From Bowdeniella nasicola (GTDB lineage Bacteria > Actinomycetota > Actinomycetes > Actinomycetales > Actinomycetaceae), in NCBI RefSeq assembly GCF_900107735.1, contig NZ_FNQV01000009.1:1-64000 (forward strand): a DNA stretch of 64,000 nucleotides. The letters are read 5' to 3'. Both the position numbers and the translations under genes were made by a program. This document shows positions 1 through 13,835 of this stretch, piece by piece. The notes below the pieces were generated by a model. The model was given only the letters and a program-made list of their open reading frames with translations. It ran no database searches and had not been told where the DNA came from. Each line of letters begins with the position of its first letter. The first letter of the stretch is position 1.

Positions 1-1795
<1,795 letters not shown>

Positions 1796-1945
1796 AAACC
1801 AATAGCAAAAACCATCAGCCAAATACGAAAAATAATGTCCCAGCCAACCACCCCAAAAAAAGGGGCAGCCAACCAAACAAAACAACCCACACCCACCAAA
1901 AAAAGCGAGCACAGGCCAAATGGCATCACAAAAAATACAAAATGA

Positions 1946-1966
1946 CACACTGTTGAGTTATCAAGG
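1946..1966 (-). promoter_or_regulatory. rRNA leader antitermination-like element
   Basis: On the minus strand the leader reads CCTTGATAACTCAACAGTGTG, about 150 bases before the mature 16S 5' end. It resembles the box A/nut-type leader motif of actinobacterial rRNA operons and echoes the spacer element at 32-51. The role is inferred from position and similarity only. Confidence 0.5.
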
Positions 1967-2054
1967 AACCACCACACACTCCCGCCGCAGACACAATCAT
2001 GTCTACTTTGAAAGAAGTGGGATTTCGTTGGCCCATCATCTGGGCCGGGTATCG

Positions 2055-2083
2055 AGTCTACCTTGTCTGTCTGACTCGGTCAA
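2055..2083 (-). promoter_or_regulatory. rRNA operon promoter, proximal
   Basis: On the minus strand there is a -35 TTGACC (2083-2078), a 17-base spacer and a -10 TAGACT (2060-2055). It sits about 260 bases upstream of the mature 16S end, with the leader motif downstream. This is the best sigma-70-type match in the intergenic stretch. Confidence 0.7.
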
Positions 2084-2176
2084 CTTCGATTTGTGTGATC
2101 CGCGCCGCAACCTGTTGGCCGCTTTGGGATCTCCCTTCGCTTTCCGAATCTCTCCGTTCCGCAACCGGGCTCAATG

Positions 2177-2206
2177 AGCTTATGACTGCCGGGGGCGGTG
2201 CGTCAA
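2177..2206 (-). promoter_or_regulatory. rRNA operon promoter, distal (candidate)
   Basis: On the minus strand there is a -35 TTGACG (2206-2201), an 18-base spacer and TAAGCT (2182-2177) as a weaker -10. It lies 120 bases upstream of the proximal promoter, the usual tandem arrangement of rRNA promoters. Apart from these promoters, the leader element and the tyrS terminator, I see nothing in 1796-2330. Confidence 0.4.
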
Positions 2207-2263
2207 GTCTGCGCAAGCGCCTGTTCCACCCCCGATTTCGCCCGGAATCTCGCGGCAAACGAA

Positions 2264-2312
2264 ACGGCGGTGCGATCTGGACTCATAAATGTGGTCCGGA
2301 TCGCACCGCCGT
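2264..2312 (-). terminator. tyrS terminator hairpin
   Basis: A perfect 14-bp inverted repeat, ACGGCGGTGCGATC (2264-2277) and GATCGCACCGCCGT (2299-2312), encloses a 21-base loop that can itself pair GGAC with GTCC. It lies 19 bases past the tyrS stop and separates tyrS from the rRNA promoters. No U-tract follows. Confidence 0.75.
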
Positions 2313-2330
2313 ATCGCTCGCTGGTTTGTG

Positions 2331-3596
2331 TTACGCCTTCGGGCGCGCAACCGCAAGGTTTCGCCGCCCACGGCGCACGAGTACACACTCGCCGGGTAGG
2401 AGGTCCGCCTCGGTGATGACGGCGTCTTCGTCTTCGACCTTGACGTTGTTCAGGTACGCACCACCGGAGGCAACCGTGCGGCGCGCAGCGCTCCGCCCCT
2501 TCTCAAGCCCGGAGTCCACGAGGACGTCCACGATGGTGGACTCCCCCAGGGTCAGGTCGGCGCTGGGCAGCTGAGCGGTTGCGTCCTTCAGCGTCTGCGC
2601 GTCAATGGTGGCGAGATCGCCCGAGCCGAAGAGTGCGCCGGAGGCGGCTTCGACGTCTGCGGCAGCGCCGGCACCGTGAACGAGGCTCGTGACCTCACGG
2701 GCGAGCGTGCGCTGGCCGAGGCGGGCGCGCGGGTTCGCTTCGTGCTCGGCGATGACGCGCTCGATCTCTTCGCGCGGCAGCATCGTAAAGATCTTGAGCA
2801 GCTTGGGAACTTCGACGTCGTCGACGTTGATCCAGAACTGGAAGAAGTCATAGGGCGAGAGCATCTCCGGATCGAGCCAGATGGCGCCGCCCTCCGACTT
2901 TCCGAACTTCGTGCCGTCGGCCTTGGTGATGAGCGGAGTGGTAAAGGCGTGCACTGTGGCGCCGAGGGACTTACGGACGAAGTCGACGCCGCCGATGATG
3001 TTGCCCCACTGGTCGTTGCCGCCGGTTTCCAGGGTGCACCCGTAGCGGCGGTAGAGCTCGGCGAAGTCGTTGGCCTGCAGGATCTGGTAGCTGAACTCGG
3101 TAAAGGAGAGGCCCTCGTCGCTGCGCAGCCGCGCGGCGACCGATTCCTTGGCGAGCATCGTGCCCATGCGGAAGTGCTTGCCGAGGTCGCGCATCAAGGA
3201 GATGGCGGAGATGTCCTTCGTCCAGTCGTAGTTGTTCACCATGACCGCCGCGTTCTCGCCCTCGAAGGACAGGAAGCGCGAGATCTGGCCGCGGAGCTTT
3301 TCCACCCACTCGGCGACGACGTCGCTGGGGTTCAGGGTGCGCTCCCCGCTCATGCGCGGATCACCGATGAGGCCGGTGGCGCCGCCGACGAGGGCGAGCG
3401 GTTTGTGGCCCGCATTTTGCAGGTGCTTCATCAACATGAGCTGGACGAGGTGGCCGTGATGCAGCGAGGCAGCCGTCGGGTCATAGCCGGCATAGAAGGT
3501 GATGGGTCCTTCCTCGAGGGCTGCGTCGAGCGCATCTAGGTCAGTGTGTTGGGCGATGAAGCCGCGCCACTGAAGCTCTTCGAGGAGAGTGTTCAT
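2331..3596 (-). CDS. tyrS: tyrosyl-tRNA synthetase
   Basis: Cytoplasmic class I synthetase that charges tRNA-Tyr. The 421-residue product has the Rossmann core with the HIGH-equivalent HHGH at residues 46-49, the KMSKS-equivalent KFGKS near residue 230, and a C-terminal S4 RNA-binding domain ending in VRRGRRNLAVARP. I chose the ATG at 3596 because AAGGT lies at normal spacing before it; an in-frame GTG 15 bases upstream has no ribosome site. It sits downstream of the arg cluster, as in many actinobacteria, but is separated from argH here by a pseudogene, two small genes and an orphan membrane-protein gene. Length is normal for the bacterial enzyme. Confidence 0.97.
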   Translation of the reverse strand: MNTLLEELQWRGFIAQHTDLDALDAALEEGPITFYAGYDPTAASLHHGHLVQLMLMKHLQNAGHKPLALVGGATGLIGDPRMSGERTLNPSDVVAEWVEKLRGQISRFLSFEGENAAVMVNNYDWTKDISAISLMRDLGKHFRMGTMLAKESVAARLRSDEGLSFTEFSYQILQANDFAELYRRYGCTLETGGNDQWGNIIGGVDFVRKSLGATVHAFTTPLITKADGTKFGKSEGGAIWLDPEMLSPYDFFQFWINVDDVEVPKLLKIFTMLPREEIERVIAEHEANPRARLGQRTLAREVTSLVHGAGAAADVEAASGALFGSGDLATIDAQTLKDATAQLPSADLTLGESTIVDVLVDSGLEKGRSAARRTVASGGAYLNNVKVEDEDAVITEADLLPGECVLVRRGRRNLAVARPKA

Positions 3597-3711
3597 CGGG
3601 TTACCTTCCACGGTCGTGGTGTGAATGCTTGCGGGCCCAGCCTATCGCGCGCGGGGTGGGACCAGCGCGAGAGGTCCGAATTTAGCCGCAGAGCCTGGGT
3701 GCACTCCGATC

Positions 3712-5110
3712 ATGACGGCGGTGATGATCTACTTGGGGGCGGTTTTTGCTGGCGGCCTGGCGGCGATCGCGCTGCGGCTGCCGCCCCTCATTGGGTTCTT
3801 GGCGACCGGGTTCTTACTGAACGCCAACGGGATCGATAAGCTCCCCGGGCTCGACGGCCGAGCTCGGTGTGACGCTCATGCTCTTCGCGATCGGTCTGAA
3901 GCTCGATATCCGCGCGCTGCTCGGTAAGGAGGTCTAGCTGACCGCCACCGCCCACCTGCTTGGTACGGTGTTCGTCGGGACCGGGTTCATTCGGCTGCTC
4001 GCGACGTGGGGCATCGTCAGCGTTTCTGGCGTGGGAGTGATGGCGCTGCTCGCGCTCGCATTGTCGTTTTCTTCGACGGTGTTCGCCGTCAAGATTCTGC
4101 AGGGCCGCGGCGACGAGCAGGCGCTGTATGGCCGCATCACGATCGGCGTCCTCATCATGCAGGACATCTTTGCCGTCATCTTCATTTCTATCTCGCATGG
4201 CACCGCGCCGAATCCGCTCATCTTCGGGCTCGCGCTCCTCATCCCGCTGCTGGTCATCATCTTGCGGCGCTTCACCCGGCTCGGGCACGGCGAGATGCAG
4301 GCACTGTTCGGGATCTTTATCGCCACCCCGGGGCTAACCAGCTCTCCGATGCGCTCTTTACGCTGAAGGAACTGCTGCCCGTCGCGTTCTTCGTCAACAT
4401 TAGGTTCGCGGGGCTGCTGACGACCAATACGCTCATCGGCGGGCTCATGTTGCTGCTGCTCTTGCCGATTCAGGGAGCCGGCTACTGGGTGCTGCTGGCG
4501 CTGTCGGGGATGCGGCACCGCACGAGCCTGCTCACGGGTGCGCTGCTGACGAGTTACTCGGAGTTCGCTCTCATCGTGGCGGCGCTCGGCGTCGCCGATG
4601 GCTGGCTCGAGCCCGAATGGCTCGTCAAACTCGCGGTCGCTGTCGCAGGCAGTTTCGTTATCGCCGCGATCCTCAACCCGCGCAATACCTCCGCCCTGTC
4701 GAGTTTCGCTGCGCGCTTTCCCTCGCGGCCGCCCGAAAAGCTCAACATCCACGACCGGCCGATTCCATTTGGCGACGCCACGGCGCTCGTGCTCGGGATG
4801 GGGCGGGTCGGCAGTGCTGCCTACCAGCAGCTTGAGCTCGAACACGGGCTGAACGTCCTTGGGGTCGAACACGACCCGGCGCGAGTTACGGCGTTGGAAA
4901 AGCGCGGGATCGACGCGATCGATGGCGATGCGACCGATACCGATTTCTGGGATCGAGTCATGCGACGCGCTCATGGAGATCAAGCGCCGAAAATTCACGG
5001 GGACGGTCGCGGACCGCTCCATCGAAGTTCGCCAGGACCCGCGCGAACGCCACACAGACCAGCGTCGTCAGACTCGTCGACACACCTTGATGTCGCTTTG
5101 CCATTGCAGT
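3712..5110 (+). pseudogene. decayed CPA2 (KefB/C-type) cation/proton antiporter
   Basis: Segments of one CPA2 antiporter with a C-terminal TrkA-N (RCK) domain lie in successive frames. The first begins at ATG 3712 (about 50 residues, membrane segments). After a shift near 3855 comes AELGVTLMLFAIGLKLDIR, then an in-frame TAG at 3936-3938 where the family usually has Trp, then further membrane segments to about 4330. A second shift follows, with what looks like a deletion of about 50 residues before SDALFTLKELLPVAFF. The last segment runs through the NAD-binding ALVLGMGRVGSAAY motif to about 4960 and then degenerates. It is divergent from tyrS. At least two shifts, one nonsense codon and one deletion make function very unlikely. 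Confidence 0.88.
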
Positions 5111-5133
5111 GACACCACCGATGGTGTCATACT
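5104..5133 (+). promoter_or_regulatory. operator-promoter of the ribbon-helix-helix gene
   Basis: TTGCAG (5104-5109) and CATACT (5128-5133) form -35 and -10 boxes with an 18-base spacer. The spacer is occupied by a perfect palindrome TGACACCA-CCGA-TGGTGTCA (5110-5129). The -10 ends six bases before the ATG at 5140, so the transcript would be leaderless or nearly so. An operator inside the spacer fits repression by the encoded ribbon-helix-helix protein. Confidence 0.65.
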
Positions 5134-5139
5134 GGCGAC

Positions 5140-5622
5140 ATGAACATCTCTGACCACGTGTCCGCACTCAGATCCGCTCTGCTCGGTTCGGTTTCGCTCG
5201 GTGACGAGCAGACCCGGAACCTGGCCGAAGCGATCGTCGCGACGTCGGAGCCGGCAATTCGCCAGGTGACGCTCTCGCACTATGACCAACTGGCTTCGGA
5301 TCTCAGCGCGCAGCTGCCTGATGCCCAGGTGGTCGTTCAACTTGTCGATGGCGAACCGAAGCTCGTTGCAATCCCCAAGTCGACGCCGGCCGGCTCGAGC
5401 GATCTTCCGGAAGACGACGGCGCTGACAATCCGGTCCGCACGACCGTGCGGCTGCCGATGTACCTGCGTGACGATGTCGAACGCGCAGCCAAGAAGTCGG
5501 GTAAGTCGATCAACACCTGGATCGTCGACGCAATTCGCACGGCGCTGCACCGCCCGTCAACCGGCACCACTCCCCCACAAACTTCGTTTTCCTCCGGCGG
5601 ACTGTCCGGCTGGTACTCCTGA
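5140..5622 (+). CDS. ribbon-helix-helix (HicB/Arc-like) DNA-binding protein
   Basis: A 160-residue protein. Residues 1-80 form a soluble N-terminal domain without recognisable catalytic residues, followed by an acidic linker. Residues 100-136 (starting RTTVRLPMYLRDDVERAA) are a typical Arc/MetJ/CopG-type ribbon-helix-helix. Actinobacterial genomes often pair such HicB-like proteins with a DUF4097 gene, as here (14-base gap). No HicA toxin is adjacent, so toxin-antitoxin naming would mislead. The palindrome just upstream suggests autoregulation. There is no Shine-Dalgarno site, which is consistent with leaderless translation from 5140. Confidence 0.8.
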   Translation: MNISDHVSALRSALLGSVSLGDEQTRNLAEAIVATSEPAIRQVTLSHYDQLASDLSAQLPDAQVVVQLVDGEPKLVAIPKSTPAGSSDLPEDDGADNPVRTTVRLPMYLRDDVERAAKKSGKSINTWIVDAIRTALHRPSTGTTPPQTSFSSGGLSGWYS

Positions 5623-5636
5623 AAGGTAATCCGCAC

Positions 5637-6443
5637 ATGTACACCGAACTTTTTTCTTCGCACGAACCCACCGGACCTGTCACGATCCACGTGGAGTCCC
5701 GTTACCTCGACCTGAAGGTCAACATCGGCGATCGCGTCCACGCATCGCTGTCAGGGCCGGACGAGGTCCACGAGGGTGCCACCGCCCACTTCGATGGCAG
5801 TACGCTGACGGTCGACATTCCGAAGCTCTCCGACACCTGGATGAACTCGTGGCGCGGAGTGCCGCGCGACTTCAAGTCGACCGTCGAGGTCACGGTGCCC
5901 GCGGGCAGCTCGCTCGACGCGACGCTGGACGTTGGATCCGTCAAGACGCACGGCCGCCTCGAAGGCGCCGACGTCAAGACCAATGCTGGCAGCGTCAACA
6001 TCGAAGAAGCCTCGCGCATAAAGTTCCACGGCGACGCCGGAAACCTCAAGGTCGGCAAGGTCGAAAGCGTCGACGCCAAGTGCGACGCTGGCCAGATCGT
6101 CATCAAGAACCTGCGCGATGGCGTGCTGAAGACGAGCGCTGGCCGCATCAGTGTCGGTGAGGTCCTGAACTCGCTGACCGCTAACGCCGATGCCGGCTCC
6201 ATCCGCGTGAAGTATGCGGGCGCCTCCGATATTGACGCGAAGGCGAGCCTCGGCTCCATCCGCATTGCCGTCGCGCGCGGCATCTCGGTCTACGCTGACT
6301 GCCACGCGACCGCTGGTTCCGTACGCACCGACCTTAAGGAAGCCGCCGAGCCCACGCCCGGTGCTCCGGTCGCTCGCATCAAGGCGCGCACCGATCTCGG
6401 GTCGATCAAGCTCGAGCGCGCGGACGCGCGTCTCGGGGAGTAA
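5637..6443 (+). CDS. DUF4097 beta-strand repeat protein
   Basis: A 268-residue protein made of repeated short beta strands of the DUF4097 (adhesin-like beta-helix) type: glycine- and aspartate-spaced repeats such as DVGSVKTHGRLEGADVKTNA and SLGSIRI recur from about residue 95 to the end. It has no signal peptide or membrane segment, so it is probably cytosolic. GAAAGG lies before the ATG. It is co-transcribed with the ribbon-helix-helix gene, and conserved pairing suggests the two proteins act together. The biochemical role of the family is unknown to me. Confidence 0.82.
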   Translation: MYTELFSSHEPTGPVTIHVESRYLDLKVNIGDRVHASLSGPDEVHEGATAHFDGSTLTVDIPKLSDTWMNSWRGVPRDFKSTVEVTVPAGSSLDATLDVGSVKTHGRLEGADVKTNAGSVNIEEASRIKFHGDAGNLKVGKVESVDAKCDAGQIVIKNLRDGVLKTSAGRISVGEVLNSLTANADAGSIRVKYAGASDIDAKASLGSIRIAVARGISVYADCHATAGSVRTDLKEAAEPTPGAPVARIKARTDLGSIKLERADARLGE

Positions 6444-6457
6444 TCGTTCGAACACTG

Positions 6458-6493
6458 TAGGGGTCCGCAGCTGTCAGTAGCTGCGGACCCCTA
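6458..6493. terminator. bidirectional terminator hairpin
   Basis: A perfect 15-bp stem, TAGGGGTCCGCAGCT (6458-6472) and AGCTGCGGACCCCTA (6479-6493), has a 6-base loop. It lies between the stops of two convergent genes, so it can serve both. No U-run follows on either strand. Confidence 0.85.
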
Positions 6494-6499
6494 CCATTA

Positions 6500-7330
6500 T
6501 TAGCTACGCGATTTTGTCGAAGGAAAGCCCAAAAGAGCCTTCTTTAGCATCCACCCAATCTTCGGATACTCGAATATTGGGGTAGACCACGACGGCATCG
6601 ACGTAACGTTCTGCTCGAAAACAATCTGGCGAGTCAGCGTGGTACTTCTCGTCTTAGCATACTGAACCAGTGCTTTCGCATCTTTCCTGATCACCCATAG
6701 GTATCCCCTCAGGAATTGAAGCAAAGCAAAACACAGGAGAATTCCAAGAACGCCGTCTACCCAAACGCCTGTTGGCTTGAATAGAGCAGGCAGGACGACG
6801 CCAAGAGCCAAATACCCGATCGAGAATATTAGTCCATGGCACGGAAAACCTACAATAGCAGTCGGCACCCCTCGTTCCCGGGGTTCAGGAAGAATCTTAA
6901 TTCCAGCATATATGCACCAGCGAACAAGTACTCGCTGAGAATAGAAGTAGATAAAGTAATTTACGACGATAACAGAGACACCGAACACGATTGCAAGGTA
7001 TATTACCAGCACTAAAACAGAATCTGTAAAATGAGTCAGCAGCAAGAATAACAGCGGCCAAACCAAGAAAAACAGAGGGAAGCTGACAAACTTCTTGGTT
7101 GGAACGATCTCGATGCTTGCGAGATAAGACAAGTGTTTGCGCCGAATCTCACCAAAAGTTTCGGAATTTTGTCGTTCCCAATAGTGTCTACCCGTTTTAT
7201 CCAACCAGCTCAAAGAACTAGTTGCGCGATATTTCTTCGCGTATTGAGACAGTACCGAGAGAACAGTCGCCAAGACGGACACCATCGACGTCGCAATGGC
7301 AATCAGCTCTATCCCGTTGAGCGCCATCAC
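6500..7330 (-). CDS. orphan multi-pass membrane protein
   Basis: A 276-residue protein that I do not assign to a family. It has a hydrophobic N-terminus (about residues 5-28), a charged stretch, then four or five further hydrophobic segments (roughly 80-100, 104-125, 165-185, 190-212) and a basic C-terminal tail. The start may be GTG 7330 or ATG 7327; neither has a clear ribosome site. Base composition is distinctly AT-richer than the flanking genes, including poly-A/T stretches not seen nearby, which suggests acquisition by transfer. It interrupts the arg-tyrS neighbourhood. A separate gene is supported by the terminator on one side and the argH stop on the other. Confidence 0.65.
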   Translation of the reverse strand: MMALNGIELIAIATSMVSVLATVLSVLSQYAKKYRATSSLSWLDKTGRHYWERQNSETFGEIRRKHLSYLASIEIVPTKKFVSFPLFFLVWPLLFLLLTHFTDSVLVLVIYLAIVFGVSVIVVNYFIYFYSQRVLVRWCIYAGIKILPEPRERGVPTAIVGFPCHGLIFSIGYLALGVVLPALFKPTGVWVDGVLGILLCFALLQFLRGYLWVIRKDAKALVQYAKTRSTTLTRQIVFEQNVTSMPSWSTPIFEYPKIGWMLKKALLGFPSTKSRS

Positions 7331-7389
7331 ATGGAGTCCAATTTCATGTCCGATAATCTAATTTATTGACACACTTGCAGATCGCTATT

Positions 7390-9292
<1,903 letters not shown>

Positions 9293-9301
9293 GGCGCCTC
9301 C

Positions 9302-10555
<1,254 letters not shown>

Positions 10556-10608
10556 GGCGGAGAGTCTTTCGGGTGGCAGGTGCGGGGACGAGGACGGGGC
10601 GAGGTGCC

Positions 10609-11763
10609 CTATCGTCGTCGTCGCGCCAGGGCCGCCCGCAGCGCCGAGGTGAAGGCGGCGCGCTGCTCATCGCTGATGAGGTAGGAGGGCGCGAGGCGGA
10701 GCGTCTCGGTATTGGGCGCGTTCGTGATGAAGCCGGCCTCCATCAGCTCGCGCTGCAGGGCGGGCGCATCGGCGACCGCGACGCCGAGCAGCAGGCCCGC
10801 GCCGCGGACCTCAGCGACGCCCTCGATTGCGGCGAGTTCGGCCGCCCAGCGAGCGCCGACCTCGGCGCAGCGGGCCATGAGGTCCTGCTCCTCGATCGTC
10901 TCGATGACGGCAAGGGCGGCGGCGCACGCGATGGGGTTGCCGCCGAAGGTGGTGCCGTGGTCGCCCGCGGCGAATAGGTCGCCCGCCTCGCCCACGGCGA
11001 GCATCGCGCCGATGGGGATGCCGCCGCCGAGGGATTTGGCGAGAGTGACGACGTCGGGCGTGATGCCGGCGGCGCTGTGGGCGAAGAAGGAGCCGGTGCG
11101 CCCGGTGCCGGATTGGATCTCGTCGACGATGAGCAGCGCGCCCGCAGCGGCGGTGATCTCGCGCGCGGCGCGCAGGTAGTCGTTGCTGAGCGCGACGACG
11201 CCGCGCTCGCCCTGGATCGGCTCGAGGATGAGGGCCGCGGTCGACTCGGTGACGGCCGTGGCGAGGGCGTCGATATCCTCGGGCGGCACGAAGGTGACGG
11301 GCTCGATCAGCGGCGCGAACGGCTCGCGGTAGGCGGCTTTGGACGTCACCGACAGCGTCGCCATGGTGCGCCCGTGGAAGGAGCCGTCAAGCGCGACGAA
11401 GCCGCCTCCGGCGCGGTGCTTGCGCGCGAGCTTGAGGGCGGCCTCGTTGGCTTCGGCGCCGGAGTTGGCGAAGAACACCTTGGCGCCCGGCAGGTAGGTG
11501 CGCAGCTTCGCGGCAAGCGCGAGCTGCGGCGGGGTGGTGAAGAAGTTGGACGTGTGCCCGAGCGTCTGCAGCTGGCGCGTCACCGCGCCGGTGATCGCGG
11601 GGTGGTTCTGCCCGAGGCACGTCACGGCGATCCCGCCGAGTAGGTCGAGGTAGTCCTTTCCGGCGTCATCGCGCACGATGAGGCCCTCGCCGGATACGAG
11701 GTTGAGCAGCGGGGTGCCAAAGACCTGCTGGAAGGCCTCGGTGTAGTCCTCCTGCCAGGTCAC
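10609..11763 (-). CDS. argD: acetylornithine aminotransferase
   Basis: A PLP-dependent class III aminotransferase that converts N-acetylglutamate semialdehyde to N-acetylornithine. The 384-residue product has the PLP lysine in [15 protein letters not shown], the [11 protein letters not shown] motif with the PLP-binding aspartate, and [15 protein letters not shown]. The GTG start at 11763 overlaps the argB stop by four bases, which indicates translational coupling. Confidence 0.96.
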   Translation of the reverse strand: MTWQEDYTEAFQQVFGTPLLNLVSGEGLIVRDDAGKDYLDLLGGIAVTCLGQNHPAITGAVTRQLQTLGHTSNFFTTPPQLALAAKLRTYLPGAKVFFANSGAEANEAALKLARKHRAGGGFVALDGSFHGRTMATLSVTSKAAYREPFAPLIEPVTFVPPEDIDALATAVTESTAALILEPIQGERGVVALSNDYLRAAREITAAAGALLIVDEIQSGTGRTGSFFAHSAAGITPDVVTLAKSLGGGIPIGAMLAVGEAGDLFAAGDHGTTFGGNPIACAAALAVIETIEEQDLMARCAEVGARWAAELAAIEGVAEVRGAGLLLGVAVADAPALQRELMEAGFITNAPNTETLRLAPSYLISDEQRAAFTSALRAALARRRR

Positions 11764-12662
11764 GCGCCCTCCTTTAGTGGCGAATCGATGCGGGTGCCCA
11801 CGCCCACGTCGGTGAAGATCTCCAGCAGCAGGGAGTGCGCCTTGCGGCCATCGACGATGTGAGCTTCCTTCACGCCCGCCTCGATCGCGGCCAGGCAGGC
11901 CTGCAGCTTGGGGATCATGCCCTCACTCATGGTCGGCAGCAGCTCGTTGAGCTCCGCGAGGCTCATGTGCGGGATGATGCTCGTCTTGTCGGGGAAATCA
12001 CGGTAAACGCCCTCAACGTCGGTGAGGACCACGAGCTTACGCGCCCCGAGCGCGCCCGCAATGGCCGCGGCCGCGGTATCGGCGTTGACGTTGAGCAACT
12101 GGCCGTCGCGGCTGGGCGCAACGGAGGAGATGACGGGGATGCGGCCCGCGTTGATGATGTCCTTGACGGCGCCGGGCGCGACCTTCACGACGTCGCCGAC
12201 GAGGCCGATGTCTACGTTCGTGCCGTCGATGACGGGGTGGTGGACCTCGGCGGTGAGGAAGGTGGCGTCCTCCCCGGATAGGCCCACGGCGTAGGGGCGG
12301 TCGGCGTTGATGAGGGAGACGATCTCGCGCTGGACGACGCCCGTGAGCACCATCCGCACGACCTCCATCACCTCGGGCGTGGTGACGCGCAGGCCCTTTT
12401 TGAACTCCGAGTCAATGCCGAGCCGCGCGAGCATCGCGTTGATCTGGGGGCCGCCGCCGTGCACGACGACGGGTTTCAGGCCCACCTGGCGCAGGAAGGT
12501 GACGTCCTTGGCGAAGGCGGCCTTGAGGTGTTCGTCGGTCATGGCGTGGCCGCCGTATTTCACGACGACGATCTCGCCCTCGAACTCCTGCAGCCACGGC
12601 AGGGCTTCGAGCAGCACCTCGGATTTATCGACGGCGGTGAGGTTGTCTAGTGGATTGGTCAT
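11760..12662 (-). CDS. argB: acetylglutamate kinase
   Basis: Phosphorylates N-acetylglutamate, the usual feedback-control step of the pathway. The 300-residue amino-acid-kinase fold has the [10 protein letters not shown] glycine/lysine motif near the N-terminus, [10 protein letters not shown], and a C-terminal [15 protein letters not shown] region containing the ATP-site lysine. The length and the extended N-terminal helix suggest the arginine-sensitive hexameric type; this is inferred. It lies about 10 bases after argJ. Confidence 0.96.
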   Translation of the reverse strand: MTNPLDNLTAVDKSEVLLEALPWLQEFEGEIVVVKYGGHAMTDEHLKAAFAKDVTFLRQVGLKPVVVHGGGPQINAMLARLGIDSEFKKGLRVTTPEVMEVVRMVLTGVVQREIVSLINADRPYAVGLSGEDATFLTAEVHHPVIDGTNVDIGLVGDVVKVAPGAVKDIINAGRIPVISSVAPSRDGQLLNVNADTAAAAIAGALGARKLVVLTDVEGVYRDFPDKTSIIPHMSLAELNELLPTMSEGMIPKLQACLAAIEAGVKEAHIVDGRKAHSLLLEIFTDVGVGTRIDSPLKEGA

Positions 12663-12671
12663 GGCTCTCCC

Positions 12672-13835
12672 CTACGACGAGTAGGCGCTGTTTTCTTCGA
12701 CGTAGTCGTGCGTCAGGTCATTGGTCCAGACGGTGGCGCGGGCGCTGCCGGCCGCCAGGTCGATCGTGACATCAACGTCGTGGGCCGATAGGTCGACCTC
12801 GCGTGCCCCGGCCTGCGGGGCCCCGGTCGCAAAGATCGGCTGCCCGTTCATCGCGACCGTGACCTCGTCACGGTCATAGGGGCATTCGGCCTCGCTGAGC
12901 GTGCCGATCGCGGCGAGGATGCGGCCCCAGTTGGGATCGCCGCCGAAGATCGCGGCCTTGAACAGGTTCGAGCTCGTCACCCGTCGCGCCGCGGCCTCGG
13001 CGGCCGCCTCGCTCACCGCAGAGGTGACGGTCACGGCGATGGTGTGCGAGGCGCCCTCCGCATCGGCGAGCATCTGCTTCGTCAGCGAGGTACACACCTC
13101 GGTGAGCGCCGCGGTCAGGTCCTCGCGACTCGCCACCACGCCCGAGGCGCCCGAGGCGAGCAGGATGACCGTGTCGTTGGTCGACTGGCAGCCATCGGAG
13201 TCCATCCGGTTAAAGGAGACATCGACCGCGGCGGCAAGCGCCGCCTGCGCGTCCTCCCCGGCGACGACGGCGTCGGTCGTGATGACGCTCAGCATCGTCG
13301 CCATGGCGGGGTTCAGCATGCCCGCGCCCTTGGCCATGCCGCCGACGGTATAGCCCGCAGGGGTGCTCACCGCAGCGTTTTTCGGCACGGTGTCAGTTGT
13401 CATGATCGCGCGGGAGGCATCCTCGCCGCCGGTGCCCGAAAGCGATCCAGCAGCGGCGTGAATGCCGGAGGCGACGGCGTCCATCGGCAGGAAGGCGCCG
13501 ATGAGCCCGGTCGAGCAGACCATGACCTCGCCAGCCTCGCAGCCGAGCTCCTGGGCAACAAGCGCCGCCATGTGGCGCGCATCGGCCATGCCCTGCTCCC
13601 CCGTGCAGGCGTTCGCCCCACCGGAGTTCAGCACGACGGCCTTCGCGCGGCCCGTCGCGGCCACCTCGCGCGTGACGTAGACGGGCGCGGCGGCAAACCG
13701 GTTCGGCGTCGTGACGGCCGCAGCAGTAACCTCGGGCCCGTCGTTAACGACGAGGGCGAGGTCGAGCGCCCCGGAGTCCTTGATCCCGGCTTTGACCCCG
13801 GACGCGGTAAAGCCCTTGGCACTCGTGACGCTCAT
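12672..13835 (-). CDS. argJ: bifunctional ornithine acetyltransferase / N-acetylglutamate synthase
   Basis: Recycles the acetyl group from acetylornithine to glutamate. The 387-residue precursor is expected to self-cleave before the threonine of MATMLSVITTDA, the N-terminal nucleophile of the beta chain. The family landmarks GGANACTG, CSTGLIG and the C-terminal NDLTHDYVEENSAYSS end are intact. The ATG at 13835 is preceded by GGAGGG and overlaps the argC stop (ATGA); upstream in-frame sequence is just argC read in another frame. Whether it also makes acetylglutamate de novo cannot be read from the sequence. Confidence 0.96.
   Translation of the reverse strand: MSVTSAKGFTASGVKAGIKDSGALDLALVVNDGPEVTAAAVTTPNRFAAAPVYVTREVAATGRAKAVVLNSGGANACTGEQGMADARHMAALVAQELGCEAGEVMVCSTGLIGAFLPMDAVASGIHAAAGSLSGTGGEDASRAIMTTDTVPKNAAVSTPAGYTVGGMAKGAGMLNPAMATMLSVITTDAVVAGEDAQAALAAAVDVSFNRMDSDGCQSTNDTVILLASGASGVVASREDLTAALTEVCTSLTKQMLADAEGASHTIAVTVTSAVSEAAAEAAARRVTSSNLFKAAIFGGDPNWGRILAAIGTLSEAECPYDRDEVTVAMNGQPIFATGAPQAGAREVDLSAHDVDVTIDLAAGSARATVWTNDLTHDYVEENSAYSS

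Noticed and set aside
5140-6443. HicAB toxin-antitoxin module
   Set aside because: The first protein is HicB-like only in its ribbon-helix-helix; the partner is a DUF4097 beta-repeat protein, not a HicA-type RNase.
7366-7371. TTGACA as a rightward promoter in the argH-membrane protein gap
   Set aside because: No -10 at acceptable spacing, and it would read antisense into argH.
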